Assembly (NCBI GenBank): GCA_944989445.1
Contig: CALYLW010001390.1
Span: forward strand, 1 to 64,000
Direction of reading: 5' to 3'
DNA: 64,000 bases
DNA from: Ampullaceana balthica
Lineage: Eukaryota; Mollusca; Gastropoda; Lymnaeidae
Of the stretch, positions 35,901 through 49,013 are shown one piece after another (position 1 is the stretch's first letter; each line of letters begins with the position of its first letter). Under the pieces are notes generated by a model that did no database searches, was not told the DNA's origin, and was given only the letters and a program-made list of their open reading frames with translations. The translations under genes and the position numbers were made by a program.

Positions 35901-38007
35901 CCCTTGATTAAAGGGGTTATTTTGATGAATATGTATGTTCACTCTTTACCTTAATTTTTTTTTACCACTAAAATGGTTTTTGCATTAGACAACCAAAAAA
36001 TTAGTTCAATACAAGATAAAACAGAAATGAAATTGACAAGGGTATAAAATAACAGATCTCCTTGAACATACACGACATAAAATGTTCTAATCCTCAATCA
36101 AATGCAAGCCTAAGAAAGAGGGGTTTCCAAACACTGCTCAAGACCACGACATCCGACAGTCTAAACTCTCTCTACCAGTTTACTCCATGTGCCTGTACCG
36201 ATACAGTATTCATCCATTACTATGGGGCAATTCGGTGTAGAGAGTTCAAGAGGTTATTAAGGTCAAGGAGTCTGTGTGAACATGATGGTGAGATATAACA
36301 GAAAAGTTGAATATGTGTGTCTTCTAATAAATGAAGAACATGGTTATTACCATTGGTTTGTGATGTCAATATCAAGTGCAAGAGTCATAGCTCTACGATC
36401 CCATCTTCTACTTTAAAAAAAAATAATAATAAATAAAAAAATAGCCTTCTGATTTGATTGTAAGCTCAAAAAAGCATAATGAGGGACCTTAAAAAAACAA
36501 CGAAAATAAAAAGGTTTTATGATTTATTCAAAGAATATATGAAAACAATGTCCTCTTGAAAAACTACAAATTGATTCCTACCGGTTTTAAAGAAATCTTA
36601 GTTTTTTTAAAATAGTATATCTATTTTTAAAAAATCCTATTTCGGTGTTTGTTTATTATTGGCATTGAGAAATGTTAGACTTCACATTTCATATCTGGTA
36701 TTTAAAAATACAAAAACAGACTCGATGCTGCGTTTTTACGCTTCATGTGAAGAAACGTAGTGTTATTTTGTATGCACATACATTGATCTTATTTTAGTCA
36801 AAATAACGACGTCTTCTTAGATTTTGTGTAAAGTAATACATTTCTTTGAAAACTTCAGTTGAAGTAAATACATATTTTTATTTTAAAAAAAAACAGTGAA
36901 GTCTTTTGGATGATGCCTGAACGTCTTATCTTTTTCAACAGCCTCCGTGAAATGAAAAGACAACAAGAGAAGAAGACACAAGCTGGGGAAAGAAAAGAGT
37001 GTTTTCCCTGGACGTTCCAAACTGCCCGGCTCTCTCTTCGGTCTTCTATTCATCGGCTGGTCTTTACGCTCTCAGCTCCTCTCATTACTGTTTTATCTCT
37101 TTTTATCTCCGCTTCTTTTCTCGACCACTGTCCAGTTATTCAAGGTACGGCCCACAGACGTTGACCCCGAGACACAAGAGAGGTCACATGCATAAAGGTA
37201 CCGAGTAATGAGGTCAAAATCACCTTTTTTTCCTCGGGTGACCATCGTCTTTTCCGGGTGTGCAGCTTCCCCCCGAGTTGTAAATGGCTTTTTAAAAACG
37301 GAAACTAATAAGTCGGACTCGCCTTCTGTCGCGCTGTCCACCCAAGAGGTCAGCTGTGTCCGGAGATGCCCTGACCACAGGCAGGCGGCTGGCCACTGTC
37401 CACCCGCTGATGACATTGGGTGTCTGCTCATCTTTTTATTTCCCGTTGTTCATCCTTCTGTTCAGGATGCGACCCCATCCCAGCCCCAGCCCCACCCGGT
37501 CCAAGGAGCCTCATGTCTCAATTGTTAAAAAGTTTTAACTGCATTTCTTCAACTTTTAAAGAAATAATAAAACATTTCGATGAATAATGAAAGAGTGTCT
37601 GAATTCACAGTGTTATTTTTTAAAATTATTTTTGTTGTCCTTTTGTAAGAGTAACCTGTAGGAAGAACTCGCACACAATTTACAAAAAAAAATTTTTTTT
37701 AATTTAAGATTGTATTTAATGGCTTGCACTAGACCTTTTTTTTATTGACAAAAAGAGGCACAAATGAAACTCACCCCCACCCACCCTTTTTACTACTCCA
37801 TAGCCTGCTCTGATTACGGCAGTTCCACTCGGCATTGCCAAAGCTGCGATTTCCAATGACAACTTCAGAAAATTATGAAAAAGGAGCAGTTAGTAGCGTT
37901 TGTTAACTATGGGATGGAAGACTTGTGGTCTAAAAAAAAAGACTATTTGTGGCCCTTTTTAAGTCTAGATATTCTATGTCAGTGAAAATATGGCAGCTGC
38001 TCACTAA
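32944..38007. other. Long region without assignable gene
   Basis: Mostly AT-rich. GC-richer islets at about 34860-35140 and 36950-37510 carry TGACC/GGTCA words (TGGACAGTGGTCA at 34875-34887, TGACCACTGGTCA at 34349-34361) and overlapping open frames on both strands, none recognisable. G-run patch at 35511-35518. No transposon ends found. Confidence 0.35.
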
Positions 38008-38186
38008 CAGGGCCGTCTTAACGTATAGGCCCGTTGGGCGCTTACCCGGGGGCCCACGAGCATAGGGGCCCCATGGGACTATGTTTATTTAAATATATTA
38101 TGTATATTTCTTTTTTATTCCTGCGGGGGAGAGGACCAACACTATTTCTTTGCCCGGAGGCCCAAACTAGTGTAAAGACGGCTCTG
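38008..38186. mobile_element. hAT MITE, 179 bp
   Basis: Ends CAGGGCCGTCTTAACG and TAAAGACGGCTCTG are inverted repeats. Flanks CTCACTAA (38000-38007) and CTCACTAG (38187-38194) match at 7 of 8. GC-rich subterminal parts (CCCGGGGGCCC) surround an AT-rich centre; no coding capacity. Confidence 0.88.
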
Positions 38187-38396
38187 CTCACTAGGACAAT
38201 TTTTAGGGGGGGGGGCTCCAAGGAAATGGTGACTGGTGACCCTAAGTTATATGCTATAGCTTGTGTAGCTTATTCGTAAATCCGGCACTGAATTCTTGGA
38301 TATTATTCGCGGCTATCAGCAATGAAAATAACTCCAGTTTTTAAATAAAGCCATTTGTGATGTATCGAAATGATACGTCAAGTTATGAGACCTAGG

Positions 38397-38702
38397 CATG
38401 GGCGTAGGGAAGGGGGGCAAGGGGGGGGGCATTTGCCCCCCCCCCTACATTTGAGGAAAAAAAATTAATTTATTAAATGCATTAATAAATGTTGTATTTT
38501 AACTATTACAGCACTAATTTGTAAGTCTTATTAATTTCTAAGGCTTTTTTCAACCCTTATTTTATACTGAACTTGAATTTAATTGAAAATTGTACCTGTA
38601 TGGCATTGCCAGTTAAAATATAAAAAAGGGGGATTTTTTTGCCCCCCCCCCTGGAATTTTTTTGCCCCCCCCCCACTGGAAAAATTCCTAGCGACGCCCA
38701 TG
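38397..38702. mobile_element. Unclassified MITE with poly-C/poly-G arms, 306 bp
   Basis: Ends CATGGGCGTAGGG and CCTAGCGACGCCCATG are imperfect inverted repeats. Inside each end is a long G or C run (GGGGGGGGGCATTTGCCCCC on the left, two GCCCCCCCCC blocks on the right). Possible CTAGG duplication on the two flanks. Superfamily not assigned. Confidence 0.65.
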
Positions 38703-39393
38703 GCTAGGGACAGCTTTTTTTGTTTTTTGATGTTGTAAATGTCACAACGAAATGACGTGGGTTGTTTAATTTATATTTCAAAGGAAGAAATATAATAATA
38801 TCAACAAGGTGTACGGTAAAAAATACATGAAAACAAACTAATATTAATTTTGTGTTTCAGGTAGCTTTCTACATGGAAAATATACAGTATACAGTTAAAA
38901 AATATAGGAGACTTAGCTATAACTATAACTTTTCCGACTGAATTTGTATTTTAATTTTCTTCACTTTCTTCAGATTCCAAAACGATCTTCATTCTGTCTC
39001 GTTTGAAGTCATGACTTGTTTGGTGATGGAATTCACTAAAATGTGATATTGTTTCTGTGTACTCTTTGAAATGAATGTTAGTTATTAAGTTTATGTTAAC
39101 ATTGACATTATTAAGACAAATTAAGTATAAGATTTAAAGAAAAATTGATTATGTTCTTTTTTGTTTTAATTTGAAAAATAAAATTGAAATGGCAATTCAC
39201 AAAGAATGCAAAGGTTATAAGTTATACTAATACTTTTTTTTCTTTTTAAAAATGTTATTTCAAAATTTTCAAAAAAATATAAATATAGCTCGAAACTTTC
39301 AAATAGATATTTACTATTTACTAAACAAGAATTGTATTCTGTTTAAAATTAAATAAATGCAAATTTCGTGAATCGTTCTGGTAAATTGACAGA
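38703..39393. other. No gene seen
   Basis: AT-rich spacer before the second tRNA. Confidence 0.4.
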
Positions 39394-39466
39394 GCCCGGT
39401 TAGCTCAGTCGGTAGAGCATCAGACTTTTAATCTGAGGGTCAAGGGTTCAAGTCCCTTATCGGGCG
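39394..39466 (+). tRNA. tRNA-Lys (anticodon TTT/UUU), second copy
   Basis: Identical over all 73 bases to the gene at 32871-32943, with anticodon TTT at 39427-39429. The immediate flanks differ (upstream TAAATTGACAGA against GTGATATATGA), so this is not a recent block duplication. The first downstream T run is only four bases (39468-39471), followed by ATTTTT, a weaker terminator than at the first copy. It lies 77 bases upstream of hAT copy 3. Confidence 0.97.
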
Positions 39467-40019
39467 ATTTTGATTTTTAATTAAAGAAATTTTAAAAATT
39501 TTTATTGACATTGAAATCTCGTTATATTTTTGGTGTTGGGGCCAGGGCCGGATAAGCCATCTTGGTGCCCGATGTACAAACCCTCTTGGGTGCCCCCTTC
39601 TGCCCCGATCCCCCTACTGTATGTTTAATATTAAGCAAACCAACTAAAAAACAAAACAGTTGTTAACACACAGGGGCTTCACAATGGATTGCGGGAGGTG
39701 CGAACCGCACCGGGTGACACCAAAGGATAAAATTCTGTATGCCTCGTTATTTGGCATTGGCATACTCGGAGGAGGTCTATGGGGTAAGTTGTGAGTGGGG
39801 TGACACCATGACCTACCGAACTGGATGACACCCACCCTAGTGACGCCGCTGTTAACACATATGTTTGTACTAGTATCACTCTAATATAACCTACGATAAG
39901 TTATTTCTGTATTAAAATTAATATTTAATTAGTTTTGTAATAATATAGACAAACATACTGTAACTTTTTTAATAGATGAGAAAGTCAGAGAAAGCAAACC
40001 TTTACATTTTAAAGTTCTT

Positions 40020-41580
40020 TATTCTAGATTTACATCTGGCTAAGTACATCATCAAAGATTAATTTTGCGCAAAATGTCTGTCTCAATCATCAGCAAAGAT
40101 AAGGAATCAAGCCTTTCTTATTTCATTATCGATCTACTTAGATTTTTTGTACGTTTTAACTGAGAAAAAGAGCGCTCAGTTAAAACATTCGTAAACATTA
40201 ATGTTAAAAATATGCGCAAGTCCATTTCTACATTGGAAAAGCAAACTGGATGTTGTCTCTATTACTTTGTTTAATTCTGCATGACTCAACGTGTTCTTTT
40301 CAGATTTTGATGCACACAACTTGTATCGAATATATGAGTGTAACTTTTGTAGTTCAGTATATAAATTATTGTTCAGATCTTCAGGATAAGCATTTATTAG
40401 TCCTACACAACACTGAGATGTTTGTGGTACATCGACCAAACAAGAAAATCTAACTGCTATATCATTATATACCTATCCTCATCTACCATCTCTGTCTCAA
40501 GTTTGTCAACAATGGCGTATAAAAGCAAATATACGAAATTTGTCTCTGGCTTTCAGAGATACCTCAAGGGGCATCACCATCAATGACCACTGTCTTTCAT
40601 GCAAGTGATCTGCTAGTGAAGAATACAAATCAGCACACGTTTTCAAGTTCACGTGCTCATTTTGTAGAGCTTGACTGAATCTGTGAAAATGTAACACTTC
40701 TTCCCAAAAGACAAGCGTGAGAGCAAATTCTAATTCTTGTATCTTCTTTGCAATTTTTGTCTGCTTCTCTTCTGGTGTCCCCCCATTCTGTGACAGGTCT
40801 TATTGTAAACACTCTAACGCTTCTATAATCTGAGGATGAGACTTTAGAATAGCTTTAGTTCCAACAGCATGTGCTTCCCATCTGGTATCGTAAAAGAGAG
40901 TTTACCAGCGTTCAATCCACAAAGCATCCTTTCAGAATCTTCCATCTGTTGGTTGAAGCTGAGAAAAAAGTATCGATCAGTTGCACTGTATGGAAGAAGT
41001 TTACTGCCTCTAAACAAGAGTCAACGGCACTTCTGCCTACCAGATTTAGTGAATGGGTAGCACAGGGTATGTAGATAGAAAAACTAATTTTCCTCTAGAA
41101 TTTTGTTCTGCATGCCCTTGTAATACAAGACATATTAGCTGCGTTATCCGGGACAGACCTCTGCATTTCGCAAAATCAATATTGCAAACTTCACGTAAGT
41201 ACTGCAACTCTTGCTTAGCCATACCTTCACCGGTGTGACTTTGCAGCTCCAAGAAAGTCAAACAGCGCTCAATGGGCCATCAACCACATATCGAAGAACA
41301 ACGCTTAACTGCATGATCTATAAGTGAAATATCGGGTATTGACAAGCTGAAATAACCGGAAGCCTTTACTTCATCTATAATTACTTGATGGAATTTAGGG
41401 GACATAATTTTAATCAGTTTTTCACATAAAGTTTGGGATACATAAGAAGGATTTACTTTTCCATAATTTCCTTATTTCGCAATGTGTGATGCTAAAAATG
41501 GATCAAACAGACTGACCAACTCCAGCAACCCTAGAAAATTAAATTTTGTAAAGATCCAAAATTTTAATGTGTCCCTTTAA
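40020..41580 (-). pseudogene. hAT transposase relic (copy 3)
   Basis: Read on the minus strand from high to low coordinates. Pieces include TFLELQSHTGEGMAKQELQ (41046-41261), then a LQNEHVNLKTCADLYSSLAD stretch (40506-40697), then the C-terminal LLMIET...FDD segment (about 40060-40110). Order and content fit the RNase H-like catalytic region through the C-terminus of DUF4371 / ZMYM1-like hAT transposases. Frameshifts and stops separate the pieces, so no enzyme is made. At roughly 1.5 kb it is shorter than an intact gene of this group, and no N-terminal zinc finger was recognised. Confidence 0.7.
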
Positions 41581-41589
41581 AAGCGATTT

Positions 41590-41755
41590 CAGGGGTGGAT
41601 TAAGATTGCACGGGCCCCTGGCTTCAATTCCTCCTGGGGCCCTGTCCAGCCACTTTATTACACAATTTAATAAGTTTGAGGTCCCTTAATTTAGTCTTAA
41701 GTCATTGGGGGCCCTTGGCTTTAGCCCAATCAGCCTTTCATTTAATCCGCCCCTG
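41590..41755. mobile_element. hAT MITE nested in copy 3
   Basis: CAGGGGTGGATTAAG to TTAATCCGCCCCTG, 166 bp. Flanks AGCGATTT (41582-41589) and TGTGATTT (41756-41763) match at 6 of 8. Same element and same host position as 4287-4455. Confidence 0.8.
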
Positions 41756-41900
41756 TGTGATTTAATATTACATTTGCGATTTGCTAACGTCATGTCGATT
41801 ATAGACAATATACAAATTTTTCTTGAGGACTTGTGGTCCCCCCCAAACGCTTGGTGCCCAGGGCACGTGCCTTGTTGGCCTATAGGTTAATCCAGGCCTG

Positions 41901-44888
41901 TGTTGGGCTGTACTTGATAATAATTATAAATACAAGTTCCACTCCTACTCCTGTATAAAGTGTGCATATTGGCAGGTGGCATTACTCCATCGTTGGCAGA
42001 GTGCAGCAGATGTGATGGGATCTACAACTAAGAAATTTTCAGAAGTGAGAAGAGGGGCGAGAGAGGGGGGCGTCACGACTGTCTCTGTGTAAGGACACTT
42101 TGGGTTAAGCTTGACCACTGTCCAGCCACCCCCATGACGAGGTCATCCTTTTGTCCACGGCCTGGCCATCCCATGGTAATAAACGTCTTTCAACTGACCA
42201 TTGTCCGAAAAGTGTGTGGAAAAAAAAAGTTTTATTGCCAGCTCAAATTTGGACAAAACAGCCGTGTAAATAGTTTCCCCGGACACAATGCAAAAAATAA
42301 AATAAAAAATTGTCTGGGATGTAAAACTGGGCATACTCCGTTTATTAGAGTAAACATATCAACTTTTTTAGTTTGAAAAAAAAACTAGGATGCTGAAAAA
42401 ATATTTTTTTTACTTAACTTATTTTAAAGCAGAATAGATCAAATAAACATTTTAACATTAGAATAACTCAAACCTATTATATCTAGAATTTTTTTTAAAT
42501 AATTTCTTTTAAATCACAAAGACTGAGTTTATTGGAGGATATGATCAAGTTTATGTGTTTAAAAGGTACAAAAAGAAAAGGGAGAAAAAAATCAACCCAA
42601 ACTAAATGTTTTAAAAATGTAATCATATAAGTATAAGTCACATGAGTCAGATACGTCAGATGACTTAGAAAATTAAGATAATTCAGATAAGTCAGGTAAG
42701 GCCAGATAAAAAGTTATGGTACGAGATTACTAGATTTTAAATGAAAGAAAATTGTATTAAATTAGTTTTATAGACGGGTTGATCAGCCCCCACCCCCCAA
42801 AAAAATCATCAAAGGATCTTGCTTTACATCATGTATACAACTCAAGAGTTATACAGTATAGATCAGTAGTCTCTTCAACATTTCTTCTATTGAAACTTTA
42901 AGTTATATATTAGTTTAGAACAGCGTCCTTTACATCATTTTTTTAATGTTCATATCAGCCTGCAAACTCGAGATAAACGAAGATCTTACGTCGGTTTTAC
43001 CTATATATTGTTTTTATTAACATCACCCTTTATTGCAGAACAATTTCAGACAACGTCATAATAGCTCGTATGTTGCAGGAGAGCTGCATTCAAAATGCAT
43101 AAAACTTAAGTAAGATTCGATTCAACGGGTGTTTGATAGGATACAAAGCTGCCATTACCATGGCGATTGTGTCGATTCCCGGAAGAGAAGCATTTATAAG
43201 AACACAGATGACTAAACAAAAGCTACTGCTTTATTCATTTATTTTTTTTTATTTTTTTTTGGCCAAGACTGGACTCATTTTTTTTTACTAATTTAAACAT
43301 ATTTTTATTTTATTTTTAAATATTAAAATTTACTGATAAAATTCATTTTTGAAAAAATTATGTCTGATTTATTTGCTGACAAAAATAAAATTTTGCAAAT
43401 AATTTTTTTTCATGCATTAAACACTTCACATTTTGCTTCTTTCATGGTACCACCAGATCAAACAGCGTATATTCTTTATTTGGCGTATATTAATTTTAAA
43501 AGAGAAAAGTCGAAGAAAAGTCATGTAACAGATCTTCTTTTTAATCGATATACTCTACTTTGGTCATGTTAAATATGTATCTATTAGTTTCAAACACATG
43601 TTTTTAGAACAAGCTTGAAATCTTGATTACATTCTTTAATTTTTAATTCACAAGGATGTTACAACGAGTGCGTCTTTTAGATGTATAATCAATCATTCTC
43701 TGGGATTCTCTCTACCTGTCTTTCTTTCTTTCTCCCCGCCATGTGCACTGACCGCTCAGACTGACCGCTCCTACTGTCCACTCACTGTCCGGCACGATGT
43801 CCACTGCAGGTCAGCTCAGATGAGGCACGGGGGTCCGGGTCGGGTCGTCCCATCCGATGACCCCACGTCACATCGCTCACACTTTATCTGACAAACGTTG
43901 CTAGCCTCGCATCCCATCTTTTTGTGTGTTCCCCATCGGTGACACCTCTGATAGCAGAAGGAAAAAAAAGGGGGGGGGGTATGGGCAGTGATGAAAGTAG
44001 TGGGGATGGGGACGGATCAACTAGAATTTCATCACCTGGTGATTTTTATTGTGTGGCGATTCGGAAACGGTGTAACCGAGGTGGCCTTACTAAGGGATGT
44101 ATTACAAACTCGGCAGGACTGGACATTTGCTGGAAGCTCTATACCCTTTGAAAATGAAAAGTGGGGAAAAGTTGGCTGTATGCAAAGGATGAAGAGCAGG
44201 GGCGGCTATGGATAAAAACCAATTTGATAAGTTGTACGTGACGTCTATCTATCACAGAATAGTCTTCTGTCAGCTCCCAAGTGAAATAAATTCCCCAACA
44301 GACATCAAGTCATTGGATCCCCACGTTGCTAACAACCAATACGAGGGACCTTCAATACAAGGTTTTGTTTAAACCAACACTGGGTATAGTAGGTAAAAGC
44401 GTGAATAGATGTAGTTTCAATGACTCTTAAATCTTAATTAACTTACTGAATAGGCAAAGAATATGCCTTAAATACAAAAAAATCATTCAAACATGTCGAA
44501 AAAATGGAACCCTGAATGCAGTCCCACTCCAGATTATCCCCACCTAAATCTCATTGTACATCCAGGTGATCACTGGTCAGTTGTATATACCTTAGCCACA
44601 GGGGCATGTTATTTCATTCCCCCTTTAGCCTGTATTTGGTGATCACATAGGCGCTATATACTGCACACACTCATTTTTGTTTCAGAAAAACAATGTATTT
44701 TGAGTCACATATTGCCAAACATTAATTTAAAAATCTTGTTCTTCTGATATATCGTATGGATGTTCAGTGACACGATTCGACTGAAGTATTGAGTTAAAAG
44801 TCCCCTTTCTTTTGTGCTTCTAATTAGCACTTGTATGTGAAACAATTTAGTTTCTGATTGTAGTGTTAATCCTCAATTACATATATAT
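41901..44888. other. No gene seen; two GC-richer islets
   Basis: Islets at 42050-42330 (TGACCACTGTCCA at 42112-42124) and 43740-43900 (repeated TGACCGCTC, ACTGTCCACTCACTGTCC). A degenerate GTCAGATA patch lies at 42635-42715. Open frames at 43360-43572 and 43924-44215 are unrecognised. Confidence 0.35.
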
Positions 44889-44934
44889 CAGTAAAAGGGC
44901 ACCGGTCCTTCGAACTCAAGTTTGGGGACCACTG
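44889..44934 (-). mobile_element. Terminal fragment of a hAT-type MITE
   Basis: Minus strand reads CAGTGGTCCCCAAACTTGAG and then GGACCGGTGCCC, resembling the terminal pattern of the element at 51074. No partner end seen. Confidence 0.45.
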
Positions 44935-47900
44935 CGTCTAAACCAGTAACCGCATACTCTCTACACTGTACGCTACTTCCAACTTGCTCCTTTAATGAGA
45001 CAAGTTTTAAAGTCATTCTTCTTTTAATCCTCACAAAAAGAGTAACCACGGAACCCTAGTGAGACCTACTTTCCCTGCAGAAACGGCAATTACTGACCAT
45101 TCTGTTGTATTCCTTTTCGTATCCCCAACACAGATATGGTCGAGCCACTATAAATGCAGCCTACTTTCTGCTTTTGTTTGATGACGCATGAGAATGGATT
45201 CCTTATAAGTGTTTTGTTGTTTTCTTCAATAGGATTTACTCTTTTTTAACTACGTCACGGGTAGAGGCAGTCGACATAAAATAGTACAGCATATTACCAT
45301 TGTAATTTAAGGAAAGACAGGCCTATTCCCGTAAGTTGTTTTCGGCCTCAACAACTTTCAAACAATGCAACAAAAGTTGTCGATTTCTGTTTCTCATCTA
45401 AAAATAGCTGTTGTTCACGTGGTTAACAGGACAATATTAAAGGGGAAAAAAAGACAAGTCAACAAAAATGGCTTAACAATATAACAACAGACGTAAGTGA
45501 AGAGTACACTGGAGTTATATACTCTCCCAGTCCTCCCGTACCCTACTCTGTAAACCTCAACCGCGTCACAGTGGTTCACTTTACCTGTGGAGTAGAAAAT
45601 AAATGTTGAGAGGCCGTGAAAATTGTTTGCCGCGGGTAGCGAAGCCAACCATGCTTGACGCTGTGACAAAAGAGGAAAACCTTTCATCATTCGCTAATCC
45701 TTTGTTGATTAACTTGTAACTTCTTAAACGATCTTTAACTATCACAATCTATCGCGTTATTGTCAACATTAAAAGGTTAATAAAAATTAAGGTGATAAAC
45801 CTTGAATTCAAAATAATCAATCAGGATGACTTCAAAAGCAAATGTCAAGTTACATTGAAATTAAATCTTTACTTTACCATGTACCATAATTTGGAGTTAC
45901 ACCAGCAAAGTGAATAGTTTGTCCCCTTTTTAAATTCGTGTTTCACAATTTTATGTTTTTGGTGCCCGTAAATAGTTGGGATAGGTTAGGCTGGAAACAG
46001 TCTTAGCGAATTTAAAGTCTTTCATTTTCTGTTATCGAAATCCATCAGAGAATGCTGATATTCCCGAAAATAAATGAATCAATATTTTGCAAATGAAATG
46101 ATATTTTCAGTAAACAATTACCCGAAAATATTCTCATTTTTACTAAATATTATACGTTAAAATATACATTCCATGGCTGAATGAAGAATGTATGTTTACT
46201 CTGATCTTAGAATTAATTAAAAATATTTGGTTGAGTATAACTTCTCCTTTATATTTTGTGACAATAACTAGAATCGTTCCAAACACCCGTGGGAACATTT
46301 GAAACTTCAGAAAGATATAGCAAGGCAGGTTTTGTTCCTAATGTTGGCGCCCGGTTTCTTGATTGTTAAGAACCTACTAATCAAGTGCGTCTTTTGCAAT
46401 ATCATATAAGTTAGCCCACACAGATAGAACAACTATGACCTCCAACACTCGTTACACCATATCTATCGGCAGAGTTTAGAGAGCCTATCATTGGACGAGT
46501 TGACCAGTCCGATTATAGACGCGGGCTGCTAGAGTAAGCTGACCACACAATGTAAAACTTCGCGCCAAGACCTGAATTGGGTTGTGTTGACACAAACAGT
46601 TGGTCTACATTCAGTAAGTGGACATTATCAGCGCCGGCCCTTCAGGGGGTGAAAACGTTTAAATAATAAAATTCCACCTGGATTTTCCTTTGAAGCGGCC
46701 GAATGGGATTTTGTCGTCGGACAAAGGCCTTGCGTACTTCCATAACCAGCATCAAGCGACAAGGAAGCCAGTGAAATAAAGGCCTAAAAGGGCATTAACT
46801 ACAACAACTATAAGAATTGATCTTAAAATTGAATATTTTAACCCACTTGCACATATGGATACCGATTTTGTTAAAGGCGTGTCTTTTTTAGTAAGATACG
46901 GATTTATTTATTTATTTATTTATTTTTTTTTGGGGGGGGAGCAATTGATTGTATTAATGCCGAAATACGATATTAAATTGTATTCTAATCATATTGTCCC
47001 ACAACACAGGATAGAATGACATTCTAGTAGGTCACCTGAAATAAGTGACACATTACTCGAACTTTATGATATAACCGTGGGAGGAATGTAGTAGAAGTTT
47101 ACAATTATCTTTAAAATGAAACACTGCTCTTAGAAACATAGACGTACCTTGTGCAATTTACCTTGATGTACCTCAAACTCAAAGTCATTGTAATATTGCA
47201 TACAATCTCAACCATTGCTCAAAACACTGATAATTTTCCCTTCGCAGTTAAACGTCATAACAGCATTCCCGATAATGTTGAGTACCCTTGTACCCTTGCC
47301 GTAGGTAAAAGCCACATCTGTGGCCACCTCGGGTAAGTTGAAAGGGGCGTCCATTGAATTGGTCAATATTGAGGAACAAGGCCGGATACTTGCCTTTCAT
47401 CTCGGTGTGAAACTCGGATAATTCAAACAGAGCGATCTCTAAGCAGTGGCTCGTTTTTGCTTTCAATTAAACAACTGCTGAACATTTTAGCCAGAACTTC
47501 CACGATACAATTATTGGAGGTGTATACAATGGGACCAATTAACGCGTACTCTGAATTGTTAGTGACTCGTGAAGGGTTGCGTTTCTTGGTGTTAGATGAG
47601 GGAAGGGCGTGTGCTTTTAGTAGGGGGTAACAATCTGCAAAAAGCTCGGTGAAGAAATATCAACAATGATCCCCGTGTTTTACATAAACATGGATGAGAG
47701 ATAAAGTTCAGAGTCTCCGATACAAACGATATTGCTCACACAAGTTTCAAGCAATTATCTTATAACGAGGAGGTCATGTCTTATTTGTCATTCTTGAAAA
47801 ATGTGTTCTTTCTTTTCCCAGCTTTATGCAAATTATTCACTCAACTTTCGGCCCTTTACCCCCTTCCTCTACTGCCCAACTATATTGTTGTGACTGTTGG

Positions 47901-48301
47901 TTGTTTTTTTTTGTTTGTTGTTGACATATTCATGATCAATTATGTCTTTATTTTTAATATTGTGTTTTTTTTCATATTCTATTGAACATCACCATGTCTT
48001 TTTGGTACTTTCGCAGTATTATTTTCATTGTGTTGTCCTGAATCAGAAGCTTTACGGAGATGACACACAACCAAACTAAAGCTCTCGTAATCCCTAGACT
48101 GCCTTAAACCGTTCATGCTATGATGTAAAATACGACTAGTCCCGAGGTTTACGTTGGAGACCCAACTTTTGCAGATGATATCGTCCATTTGGTCAAGAAA
48201 TTGCCAAGCTTCTGCCAAAATGTGTTTTTTGTCATCAAGCACAATATTTGTTTTGTTTTCATAACAAATAAGCTATATATAGTATGTCTTGTCTTAGTGT
48301 T
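44935..48301. other. No assignable gene
   Basis: Unrecognised minus-strand frames at 47248-47466 and 47979-48242. The latter has a faint resemblance to a LINE reverse transcriptase segment (DDKKHILAEAWQFLDQMDD), too weak to annotate. T-run/G-run at 46905-46939. Confidence 0.35.
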
Positions 48302-48347
48302 GTCTTGTCTTATCTATACAAACGCTCCTTCTATACAGAAGATCATT
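48302..48347 (-). repeat. SINE-tail hairpin motif, copy E
   Basis: Minus strand reads ATCTTCTGTATAGAAGGAGC, then a short spacer and AGATAAGACAAGAC. Confidence 0.7.
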
Positions 48348-48644
48348 TTGAAGCGTCGCTTGGTGTTCACTCATGTATGTGTTTCATGATTGAAATGAAC
48401 CTAGACATTATTATTATAACTGAAAAGATGTTCCCTATCGTTTGAAAAATGGTTACAGTGAAGAGATTTTTGATTCGGTTAACTCTAACAAAAACGTATC
48501 CTTTTTTTTCCTCCTTCTGAGACAGTAGCCTATTTAGAAATTGTTACACAATTTATATGTTTACCTGGTATATTTTAAAGAATGCCTTGAAAACAAAGTT
48601 AAACTTACGTGCAATAATTAAGTTACTTACGTATCACAAAAAAA

Positions 48645-48775
48645 AATATTAGAAAGAAATGTTACATTTTACCAGAAAAATGTTAGGAACAATACTCACA
48701 CATAAATAAGAAAAATATTTGGAACAACATGAACACTTAAATAAGAAAAAAATTAGGAACCTATTTCACATTTTA
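48645..48775 (+). repeat. Degenerate tandem repeat, about 40 bp
   Basis: TTAGGAACAATACTCACACA, TTTGGAACAACATGAACACT and AATTAGGAACCTATTTCACA follow one another, joined by TAAATAAGAAAAA. Confidence 0.6.
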
Positions 48776-48929
48776 GTTTTAAATTTCATTTTTTATTTTT
48801 TTTCCCCCGCCGTCTTAGGGTATTGAGTATTTCTATGAAGGCGAGCGCCATTATTACATTATGACCCGAATCTCCCTCTTGCTAAAAGCTTTCTATTTTC
48901 TTCCAGCCGAAGAGTTCCCTGCCACTTAT

Positions 48930-49013
48930 GAAATTATCCCCAGCTTTACCGGAGATACCCGAAGTGACGCACCTAGATCGGAATCTTTTCCCGTCGCGGC
49001 TAATTTTTAATCT
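48930..49013 (+). repeat. 84-bp dispersed repeat, copy 1
   Basis: GAAATTATCCCCAGCTTTAC, CGGAGATACCCGAAGTGACG and on to GTCGCGGCTAATTTTT. Matches 51492-51575 at 80 of 84 positions; flanks unrelated. Confidence 0.9.

Larger units (their letters stand above)
39543..41900 (-). mobile_element. hAT DNA transposon, copy 3 (most complete)
   Basis: The left end CAGGGCCGGATAAGCC and right end GGTTAATCCAGGCCTG are inverted repeats. Flanks are TGTTGGGGC (39534-39542) and TGTTGGGC (41901-41908), the same 8-bp word with one extra G, consistent with a hAT duplication. At 2358 bp it retains the segment deleted in copy 2 and has no SINE or 583-bp insert as in copy 1. A MITE is nested at 41590-41755. Confidence 0.9.

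Noticed and set aside
36910..37528. Cluster of overlapping frames on both strands
   Set aside because: GC-richer islet with few stops; no frame stands out and no product is recognisable.
47979..48242. Faint reverse-transcriptase-like segment DDKKHILAEAWQFLDQMDD on the minus strand
   Set aside because: Only a loose match to a LINE pattern, without the catalytic tetrad in context; too weak to annotate.
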